Part shown: piece after piece, positions 1 through 6,600 of the stretch | Layout: each line of letters begins with the position of its first letter | Position numbering within the stretch: the first letter of the stretch is position 1 | From: Prevotella sp. UBA1104 | GTDB lineage: Bacteria; Bacteroidota; Bacteroidia; Bacteroidales; Bacteroidaceae | Length of the DNA: 6,948 nucleotides | Assembly: GCA_002314055.1 (NCBI GenBank) | Contig: DCBP01000094.1 | Span: 18,432 to 25,379, forward strand | Direction: 5' to 3' | Translations under genes and position numbers: made by a program | The notes under the pieces: model-generated | What the model was told of the DNA's origin: nothing | The model's database searches: none | What the model saw: the letters and a program-made list of their open reading frames with translations, nothing else

Positions 1-151
1 CCGCAAGATTACACAGATGAGAGCTAATTTATATAGAAATTATCATAGAATCTGTGTAAATCAAGCCAAGAAGCTGGCGACCTTACATCTGTGATATTGC
101 TGTCCGCATGGAAAATCCGTGATATCTGTGCAATCTGTGGGAAAATAATAT
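1..151 (+). repeat. Dispersed ~152-bp intergenic repeat, copy 1
   Basis: This segment matches 1172-1326 in the same orientation over nearly its whole length, from CCGCAAGATTACACAGATGA to GGGAAAATAATAT. The main differences are a few substitutions and a small length change around 93-112. Its ends are imperfect inverted repeats: the CAAGATTACACAGAT type at the left, and the complement of CAGATTGCACAGAT at the right. A perfect 10-bp stem also pairs 9-18 (TTACACAGAT) with 50-59. The ends and size are reminiscent of MITE-like or palindromic intergenic repeats, but there is no transposase and no target-site duplication could be confirmed. The window edge may cut the left end. Confidence 0.8.
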
Positions 152-201
152 TGCTGCTTAATTATAGTTTCAAAGCGAAAAACAATGTTTCTCTTATAGA
201 A

Positions 202-267
202 AAACTCAGAGTGTCTTGTAAGGACACTCTGAGTTTCATTTGGAAATACAAATGAAACTGCCTTTTT
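202..267. terminator. Two overlapping hairpins, terminator or attenuator-like
   Basis: Hairpin A is a perfect 14-bp stem (202-215 with 223-236) and a 7-nt loop. Hairpin B is a perfect 11-bp stem (232-242 with 249-259) and a 6-nt loop, followed on the plus strand by GCCTTTTT. They share bases 232-236, so both cannot form completely at once. On the minus strand hairpin A is followed by a T run (complement of 201-204 and flank), as in an intrinsic terminator. The simplest reading is a bidirectional terminator for genes outside or around this point. Mutually exclusive folding is also the layout of an attenuator, but no gene directly downstream supports that. Confidence 0.55.
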
Positions 268-303
268 GGAACTTAAGAAATATGGTTCAGGAATGTCAGC
301 CTG

Positions 304-375
304 TATAATTCATAGAATGATGATAATGTACATTATCGGAAGTAATCTATTCTTTCTTTTAGACGAAAACATATA
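304..375 (+). repeat. Outer arm of large imperfect palindrome, left
   Basis: This arm is an inverted counterpart of 770-831. The clear anchors are TATAATTCATAG (304-315 against 820-831), ATTATCGGAAGT (332-343 against 804-815) and TTTTAGAC followed by AACATA. The order of anchors is the same in both arms. The left arm has 12 extra bases between the first two anchors, which create the perfect palindrome listed at 322-337. Weaker similarity may continue outward from 304 toward the CTGAGTTT at 229-236. Confidence 0.6.
322..337. promoter_or_regulatory. Perfect 16-bp palindrome, possible protein-binding site
   Basis: GATAATGTACATTATC is its own reverse complement. It sits inside the extra 12 bases that distinguish the left outer arm of the big palindrome from the right. 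Perfect palindromes of this size can be binding sites for dimeric regulators, but nothing nearby identifies a regulator, and there is no promoter or gene immediately adjacent. It may simply be a local duplication product within the repeat. Confidence 0.35.
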
Positions 376-512
376 AAACAAAGGACAAGGTCTGCAAACA
401 TAGTACAATACTGAGTACTGCCATCCGTAATGGCGTTTACGCATAAAAGTTGTATTGGTTGTACATGTTGTTCTCGTTGTTTTCTATATGAGAATATTGT
501 TTTTATTATATT

Positions 513-553
513 CTTCCCCTCCCCCGCCTCCCCTTGTCAGGGGCGGAGCAGTT
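513..553 (+). repeat. G/C-rich inner inverted repeat, left arm
   Basis: The arm runs from CTTCCCCTCCCCCGCCTCC to GGGGCGGAGCAGTT. Its reverse complement matches 714-753 exactly over the outer 21 bp and over the 14 bp nearest the centre, and differs only in a 5-6 base stretch between. The arm is itself partly self-complementary around CCCCTTGTCAGGGG, as in REP-like units. It is far richer in G and C than its surroundings, which suggests a repeat of separate origin. Confidence 0.85.
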
Positions 554-580
554 ACCCAATAACGTATGTAGTTAGATTTT

Positions 581-682
581 GTTAGCAATAAAATGTGCAA
601 CATATTATATGTTGGCAATAAAATGTGCAACATATAATATGTCAGCAAAAAAATGTGGAACATATTATATGTTAGCAATAAA
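581..682 (+). repeat. 30-bp tandem repeat, about 3.4 copies
   Basis: The units are 581-610, 611-640 and 641-670, followed by a partial unit at 671-682. The consensus begins GTTAGCAATAAAATGTGCAA and ends CATATTATAT. Each unit junction carries a near-palindrome of the form AACATATTATATGTT (599-613, 629-643, 659-673), so three similar sites lie exactly 30 bp apart. Read on the minus strand the array gives 10-residue repeats in a 64-codon frame, which follows from the period being a multiple of three. There are no unique spacers, so this is not a CRISPR array. Confidence 0.9.
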
Positions 683-713
683 CATATAAGAAACTACATA
701 TAGCTTATAAGGA

Positions 714-753
714 AACTGCTCCGCCCCCGGAGGGGGAGGCGGGGGAGGGGAAG
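714..753 (-). repeat. G/C-rich inner inverted repeat, right arm
   Basis: This is the inverted partner of 513-553. Together the two arms enclose 160 bp (554-713) with the 30-bp tandem repeats. A further perfect 9-bp inverted match lies just inside the arms: TATGTAGTT at 565-573 against AACTACATA at 692-700. The arms could form a very stable stem, act as REP-like units in opposite orientation, or serve as recombination sites. The sequence alone does not choose between these. Confidence 0.85.
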
Positions 754-769
754 ATATAAATCCGAAAGG

Positions 770-831
770 TCAGTATGTTATTGTCTAAAACACAGAAATA
801 TGAACTTCCGATAATATACCTATGAATTATA
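770..831 (-). repeat. Outer arm of large imperfect palindrome, right
   Basis: This arm is the inverted counterpart of 304-375, sharing three anchors in the same order (see that entry). Only about 16 bp separate it from the inner right arm, whereas the left outer arm is separated from its inner arm by about 137 bp. The palindrome is therefore asymmetric, through an insertion on the left or a deletion on the right. Confidence 0.6.
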
Positions 832-962
832 TAGGATAGTTTAGAAAACAGTCCGCTTTCGTTCATAAGTAAACTCAGAAACGTAATCGGTTTAAAATTT
901 CTCCGCTATCGATAGATTCTGAGTATCAGGCTTTTAGAGTATGAACATAAAGCTTTGGCTGT

Positions 963-1051
963 AACAATATAGTGGCAGTTTATTACAATCTGCCACTTTG
1001 TTAAAGTATTGATATTCAGTTTTTTAATATGCTTAGTGGCAATAGTGGCAA
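963..1051 (+). repeat. TAGTGGCA motif cluster with hairpin
   Basis: AGTGGCAG (971-978) pairs with CTGCCACT (990-997) across an 11-nt loop. AACAA (963-967) and TTGTT (998-1002) can extend the stem past a 3-nt bulge. About 40 bp on, TAGTGGCAA occurs twice in tandem (1034-1051). The octamer TAGTGGCA thus appears three times on the plus strand, and its core once inverted, within about 80 bp. This could be a weak terminator or a set of protein-binding sites. No gene context supports either reading firmly. Confidence 0.5.
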
Positions 1052-1094
1052 TAATTTTAAACTCTTTCGATATTTGGAGTGATGATTAAAATCT

Positions 1095-1124
1095 CCCACA
1101 GATAGCACAGATGACACGGATTTT
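1095..1124 (-). repeat. Inverted fragment of the ~152-bp repeat family
   Basis: This segment is the reverse complement of the right end of copy 1 (112-141), with 27 of 30 bases matching. It matches the right end of copy 2 (1289-1317) at 24 of 29. Its core contains CACAGAT and CACGGATTTT. It faces copy 2, so 1095-1317 forms a structure with 29-bp inverted ends. It may be a relic of a third, inverted copy. Confidence 0.75.
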
Positions 1125-1171
1125 TTGTCTAAATACAGGCTATGACCGCAGATTTAGTGTTGCTAGCTTCG

Positions 1172-1326
1172 CCGCAAGATTACACAGATGAGAACTGATT
1201 TATATAGAAATTATCATAGAATCTATGTAAATCAAGCCACGAAGTAGGCGACCTTACATCTGTGGCATTGCCTTACTTTCCGTATAGGAAATCCGTGGTA
1301 TCTGTGTAATCTGCGGGAAAATAATA
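1172..1326 (+). repeat. Dispersed ~152-bp intergenic repeat, copy 2
   Basis: This is a same-orientation copy of 1-151, slightly longer (155 against 151 bp). The terminal inverted repeats are closer to each other here (CAGATTACACAGAT type at both ends) than in copy 1. The internal 10-bp stem of copy 1 is present with one mismatch (1180-1189 with 1221-1230). The copy is preceded by TGCTAGCTTCG. It ends about 255 bp before the promoter of the first gene. Confidence 0.8.
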
Positions 1327-1350
1327 TCACTCCATTTTTTCATCGTTTAT

Positions 1351-1368
1351 GACTTTTCGTTAAAAGTC
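1351..1368 (+). other. Small hairpin of unclear role
   Basis: GACTTTT pairs with AAAAGTC around a CGTT tetraloop, giving a perfect 7-bp stem low in G/C. No T run follows directly, so it is a poor terminator. It is recorded because the surrounding 240 bp hold no other visible structure. Confidence 0.3.
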
Positions 1369-1580
1369 TTCAGCTTGTATATATGGAAAATTTGTGTTGG
1401 TGGCGACAAAGCCGGAAGAAACACTGTCGTCCGTCAAATGTCAGTTGCAAATTTAATCAATATCCACTTTATATGCAAACGCAGATTTCCAGAATCCGGC
1501 TTAAATGTATTACATAAGGTTGATACTTTCAAAGCTAAATATTATTTGTGAAAACAAAAAGAAAGAAAGTATGATGAAAA

Positions 1581-1612
1581 TTTGTCAGTCTGTTTTTTTT
1601 TTTCTACTTTTG
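1581..1612 (+). promoter_or_regulatory. Bacteroidota-type promoter with an 11-T spacer tract
   Basis: TTTG at 1581-1584, 20 nt, then TACTTTTG at 1605-1612 match the known Bacteroidota sigma pattern (-33 TTTG, 19-21 nt, -7 TAnnTTTG). Transcription would start near 1619, giving a leader of about 100 nt before the ATG at 1718. The spacer contains 11 consecutive T (1593-1603), so a change of even one or two T would alter the spacing between the boxes. The leader has a possible 7-bp stem (1639-1645 with 1664-1670) followed by seven T (1676-1682), a weak attenuator-like arrangement. Confidence 0.7.
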
Positions 1613-1717
1613 TGCCTTGAAAAAACTTTAGGTATATAATACACTTTCTATATGTTAGTGCGTAGTGTATCTGCGTTTTTTTGCAAATGCTTACATTAAC
1701 TAATAAACATAATATTT

Positions 1718-3592
1718 ATGGGAAAATCTTTACGTTTAACAGCTTTGTCATGCTGCATGGCAGCAACAGCTGTAATGAGTGCACAAAACATCGCTGAGGC
1801 AGGAGCAGATGCTTCGGCATTACGCAAACTCGTCTGTACTTACACACTCGGTAGTATCCTTCAAGGCGGTGCCTCCGATGACGAAATTACCAAGAAAGAA
1901 GTAAACTACTACGGTCTTGATAACAACATCGCTTATACCGCTTTTTACGGAAAGGGTGCAGATAATGTATTCTCGCTCACGAAACTCGTTAAATACCAAA
2001 CATACGAGAGAAACGACAGTATCTTCCATGATGCCAGCTATTATCAGTGGGGACTGTACAACTTCGGTGATCCCGATATGAAGGCTTCCAGTCCGAGCGG
2101 TACTGTTTCGCTGGTTTACAGCAAGGACGGAAAACTGCTAAGAGATGTGGAAGCGAGCTATACCTACGACTATGAGTATGACAGCGACGGTAAGTTGGAG
2201 AAGATGACAAAGTCTCTTACTTCCAGCGGAAATGTCTCGGAAATTAACACATACCTGTATTCCGACGGCAAGGTGATAGGCGAGACGGCAACCGACAGCA
2301 AGGGTACATTCAAATACAGAAATGCGTTTGAATACGACGAGGCAGGAAACAAGACTGTTGCCGTGCAGTGGAAACGCAAGACGGCAAGCGACGAGAATAC
2401 GGAATATGTTTCACAGCGAGAGGAGTGGAACTATACCGACGGCAAACTGGCAGAATATATAAAATATACGGGAGGCAAAGCACCTGCTTCAGAGGGAGCC
2501 GAAGCAACGGAACCGTCACCAAGTTCAAGAAAGACCTATGAGGTGTACAATGGCAACAGCAATCAGACCCTCGCTACCTCTTATATGTACAATAAAGCTG
2601 ATAAGTCATGGACCCTTAACGGTCTCCCTACCGTTACGGAATATGCCGATTTCATGGCTCCAGACTTGGCTGCACAGCAGTACGGCACGGAACTCAGTGT
2701 AGAGCCAGACAAGGACACATATAGTACTAAGGTGACATTTGCAGCACCGACAGCATCACTCTTCCACTCTTCAAAGATTACTCTATTCCGTGATGGTCAT
2801 GTGGTAAAGACTATGACGATAGCTGGTTCAATGCCAGAAGAACTTGACCCTACGACAGGAAAATTCACAATTGTAGATGATGCCGTTCTTGCCGGCCACC
2901 ACGACTATTTTGTGCAGACAGAAATTGGGCACGGCGACGAACTTGCCACATCGGATGAGCTTACTTGGACACCATGCAATATTTCAAATGTTGCAAGTGA
3001 GGATATAGATTACGGATTCAAGCCGGTTACAGATCTCAGAATGACAGATGCCAAGAAGGAAACAGTGAAGAAGGATGGTACGACAAGCATAGAGCGCACT
3101 GCCGTTATATCTTATACCAATCCGGATTTCGACGAAAAGGCAGGTTTTGTGAAGAATGAGTTGTACAGATATGTCGACAGCTACAACATGGTATCTTATA
3201 CATTGCTTGACAAGACCGATGATGCCACAAAGACATCTATGGAAGCTTTGTTCCCGAATTCCAGCAATGAAATCAAGCTGCTTGTAGTTTCCCACTACAA
3301 GTCCGGTACGGTAAAGTCTGAAATCATTACCGTTACAAAGGAAGAGCTGGACGCAATGGCAACAACTATGATTGCTAATACAAAGGCTGATGGAGAACTG
3401 GAAGTTAAAGTTGGTAGCGATGCTGTAAGTCTCGACGGCAAGGCAGATATCCGTATCCTTTCTCTTGACGGCAAGCTCCTTGACAGTGCGAAAGACGCAA
3501 GCTCTGTATCTACCGCCAATATAAAGGGCGCATATATAATAAGCGTGGAGAAAGACGGTAAAGTACTGAAGACAGTAAAGTCTGTAAAGTAA
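1718..3592 (+). CDS. Exported multi-domain protein with YD-like repeats and T9SS-like C-terminal sorting domain
   Basis: A 624-residue protein that I do not recognise as a named gene. Residues 1-22 form a signal peptide (Lys3 and Arg6, a hydrophobic stretch, then VMSA|QN), with Gln as the predicted first mature residue. There is no good lipobox. Residues ~129-245 carry about five loosely repeated Tyr-rich hairpins ending in DGKL, SDGKV or EAGNK, which resemble YD/RHS-type repeats. Residues ~325-420 and ~435-540 look like two Fn3-like beta-sandwich regions, the second opening with VTDLRMTDA. Residues ~560-624 fit a T9SS type A sorting tail: SLDGKLL, then GAY, ending in a Lys-rich strand. The inferred role is a secreted or surface-anchored protein, with no catalytic motif seen. 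The start is supported by the signal peptide and the promoter ~100 bp upstream. The next gene follows after 31 bp and is probably co-transcribed. Confidence 0.9.
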   Translation: MGKSLRLTALSCCMAATAVMSAQNIAEAGADASALRKLVCTYTLGSILQGGASDDEITKKEVNYYGLDNNIAYTAFYGKGADNVFSLTKLVKYQTYERNDSIFHDASYYQWGLYNFGDPDMKASSPSGTVSLVYSKDGKLLRDVEASYTYDYEYDSDGKLEKMTKSLTSSGNVSEINTYLYSDGKVIGETATDSKGTFKYRNAFEYDEAGNKTVAVQWKRKTASDENTEYVSQREEWNYTDGKLAEYIKYTGGKAPASEGAEATEPSPSSRKTYEVYNGNSNQTLATSYMYNKADKSWTLNGLPTVTEYADFMAPDLAAQQYGTELSVEPDKDTYSTKVTFAAPTASLFHSSKITLFRDGHVVKTMTIAGSMPEELDPTTGKFTIVDDAVLAGHHDYFVQTEIGHGDELATSDELTWTPCNISNVASEDIDYGFKPVTDLRMTDAKKETVKKDGTTSIERTAVISYTNPDFDEKAGFVKNELYRYVDSYNMVSYTLLDKTDDATKTSMEALFPNSSNEIKLLVVSHYKSGTVKSEIITVTKEELDAMATTMIANTKADGELEVKVGSDAVSLDGKADIRILSLDGKLLDSAKDASSVSTANIKGAYIISVEKDGKVLKTVKSVK

Positions 3593-3623
3593 TTATAATA
3601 ACATCTTTTTAACATACATTATT

Positions 3624-6600
3624 ATGAAATTACAAGCACTATGTGCCTCGTTCATTGTCAGTCAGGCAATGTTGGCACAAACTTCAACGCCGAAGCCTGT
3701 TGTTATAAAGACACCGTGCGACTATCAGATACTCGACACGTCTGGCAACGGCAAGTGGGCATGCGGAGCATACGTTGATGCCTCGCAGAATACGTACGGC
3801 TTCTTGTGGAATCTCGAAACCAATGACATCGAACTGCTTGATCCTACGGTAACATCAATAGCGCACGGCGTTTCCGATGATGGTGTTGTCGTGGGCGAAT
3901 ACAGCGACGAGAACTTTTCCGGAAATGGTGCCAGTGTGTCGCTTGCCGGTTATTGGGCAAACCACAAGTGGAACAGAATGGAACTGCCTTCTGGCAGCGT
4001 GTCTTACGGACGTGCCGCATCCATCTCTCCCGATGGAAAATATGCTACGGGAGCTGTTACTGTTAACGGCAAATACTATGGTTATATCTGGGAAAATGGC
4101 AAGATAAAGAAACAACTCACGCTGACATCAAGCGCTTGTTTCCCATATGCCATTTCCCCCGACGGACAGTTGGCTGGCGGATGGATGTATAGTACAAAGA
4201 ACAATCGTAGGGCGTGTATTTGGGAAACTAACGGCGACGTGACTTGGCTGACAGATCAGGTAAGTCCTTGGAGTTTTGTGCGCACCTTCTCCCCTGACGG
4301 GTCAAAGGCTCTGTATTATGGCGGTGCCGAAGAGATTGATGGCAAGACAGGTGTTAAGTCTATATATGACGTGGCTACCAAGACAAAGACTCCGGTGTTT
4401 GAATTGAGTACTGCCGGACAGTTCCTGTTGTTTGATGTAAGTAACAAAGGTACGGTTGCCGGTGCGAATGCCAACAGAGGTTATCTGTGGAAAGACGGCA
4501 AAGCAATATGGGCTGACGAATATCTAAAAGAGCAGGGGGTTGATCTGGCAGCAGAGCATGTGGTAACCATGCCGGATACCGACTATCCGTGCATTTACAG
4601 GGCAAGTTCTGTATCGGCAGACGACAATGTGATGGGCTTCCTGTTCTATAATGATGATGTAGACGAGAGCGGCAACCTTGCTTCCGGCCAGCAGTCGATG
4701 ATTGTAAAGTTCAACGAGCAGTCCTCAGGACTTTCTCCGCTTGACGTTAAGGCTTCGCAAGTGTCGGGAATGAAATCCGTAATGATTTCATGGACAGACA
4801 ATGTTGCTGCACAGGGAATTTCTGGATATAACGTGTATCGGGATGACAAGAAGATAAATACGGCATTGGTGACAGACAAGGCTTATGTTGATGCTGCCCC
4901 GGGTGACGGCGAGCACAAATACACCGTTAGTGCAGTATATGGTACAGAGGAGTCTGCAAAGAGCGAAGTTGCTGTTTTGACGGTAGCCGACTGGAAGGTT
5001 TCCGCCCCTTCGGCTCTCTTCACGCAGCAACGCGGCTACAACAATGCTTATCTTAATTGGGTAACCCCGACAACAAATTTTTCTTCGTTGACATATTTTG
5101 ATTCGGACAATGCAAAAATGGAAGGCTTTGGCCGTGCTTCTTCAGGCGTCAGCTTCGAGACAGCCATAAAGTTTGATGCAGTTAAACTCTCGGCATTCAA
5201 GGGACAGAAAATTCGTTCCGTGGGCTTCTATCCGTTGTCGGAGCAAGGTTCATGGAAGATAAACCTCTATACTCATGATGCTGAAGGTAAATTGCAACTG
5301 CTCTATTCTCAGCCTGTTTCACAGCAGCTTGTCTATGGTGTGCGTAATGATGTAAAACTCTCCGAACCACAGAATATGCCGGATGGAGAATTGCTTGTAG
5401 CTGTTGAGGTGAATGTTACGACAGCTTCACAGAATATCATCGGTGAAAACCTCGGTCATACAACGGAAGGTGCTTCCGACTTGGTTCGTGAGAATGGTAC
5501 AGGTGATTTCTATTCCATTGGTGAGTATTTTAGAGGCTTTAGCTATCTCTATCCCGTAACGTGGGCAATAGATGCTACTGTGGCTCCTGAGGGCGCAGAC
5601 GTGAACCTCGACAATATTGACCACTATGTGGTGTATAGTGATGGATCAAGCGTTGGAACCACAAAGGATCTTTCATTCGTAGTGCCAGCACTTGCACAGG
5701 GCGAGCATACGCTTGGTGTCAAGGCTGTATATGCTGACGGCAGAGAGTCGGAGGTGAAGACTGCAAGCATTGTGGTAAATCCGAATGAAGAGATGCTGAA
5801 AGCTGTAGATGATGTTGCCGTATCTGCTAATGGCAATACTGCAGTGCGTGCAACATGGAGCGTGCCTGTTGACAAGGACGCACAGAAACTGCAATATTCT
5901 TCTGACGTGGCTTCAAGCACTGCTGTGAAAGGTTCTGCTGCATACAACTATGGTTTCATGGCAGGTGCCCTATATTCTTCAGATGCCCTAAAGAAACACG
6001 ACGGATACGTAATCAGTTCTGCACGTTTCTATCCTTTGTCGGATGCTGTCTTTACAGTTTACCTTTACAAGGATGATAATCTTGTAGACCAAGTGGATGT
6101 GGAAAATTACACCAAGAATGTTTGGAATACCGTGAAGTTCAATAAACAGATTACCGTGGATTCCAAGTCGACTTATAAGCTTGTGGTTGACTGCTATGAC
6201 GTGACTCCAGAAACAGCTCCGCTTGCCGTTGACAACGCTCCGTTCATTGATGGATATTCCAATCTTTATTCCTACGACAACGAGTCCTGGGGCACGTTGT
6301 ATACTTCTGAATCAAGCATTTCTGGAAACTGGCTCATTGGATTGAATATCGAGAATCCTAATGCCATGGAACTGCCTGTTGCCGGATATGACGTGAATAT
6401 CGATGGTGAGAAGAAAAACTCCGATATGGTCAAAGAGAATTCTTATGACTATGACTTCGGTGCTGAAGACAGCAAGGAACACCAAATAAGCGTTGACGTA
6501 TATTACACGGTGAAGGCTGAGAGCGTGAAGGGTGGCGTTACCCGTTTCTATATCGGTTCGGCAGGTATCGGTGAGAATACGATTGAGCGTATCGAAGTGC

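Larger units (their letters stand above)
1..1717. other. Long repeat-rich noncoding region upstream of the operon
   Basis: No reading frame here looks like a real gene. The only notable one (minus strand, 484-678, 64 codons) arises from the 30-bp tandem repeats and the G/C-rich palindrome. I see no tRNA or rRNA. The region holds a dispersed ~152-bp repeat in two copies, overlapping hairpins, a large nested inverted repeat, tandem repeats, a TAGTGGCA cluster and, at its right end, the promoter of the first gene. These parts are listed separately. The stretch at about 1327-1570 holds nothing beyond one weak hairpin. The window may begin inside the first repeat, so what lies to the left is unknown. 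Confidence 0.8.

Noticed and set aside
484..678. Minus-strand 64-codon frame with 10-residue repeats
   Set aside because: The repeats follow from the 30-bp tandem DNA array being a multiple of three, and the frame runs on through the G/C-rich palindrome arm as a Gly run. It has no start-region or promoter support that I can see.
581..682. CRISPR array
   Set aside because: The 30-bp units are contiguous with no unique spacers, and there is no cas gene in the window.
1571..1639. Short plus-strand frame beginning ATGATGAAAATT, with a signal-peptide-like run of Phe and Leu
   Set aside because: It has only 22 codons, its hydrophobic run is encoded by the poly-T tract, and it overlaps the promoter boxes, so it would not be transcribed from that promoter.
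1718..1790. Lipoprotein signal for the first protein because of the Cys pair at residues 12-13
   Set aside because: The residues before the Cys pair do not form a proper lipobox, and VMSA|QN gives a better signal peptidase I site.
3593..3623. Separate promoter or terminator between the two genes
   Set aside because: The 31-bp A/T-rich gap contains no TAnnTTTG box and no stem-loop, which fits a shared transcript.
3877..4107. Plus-strand frame of 76 codons and similar overlapping frames on both strands inside the two large genes
   Set aside because: They lie entirely within the long genes in other frames and show no domain or signal, so they are shadows.
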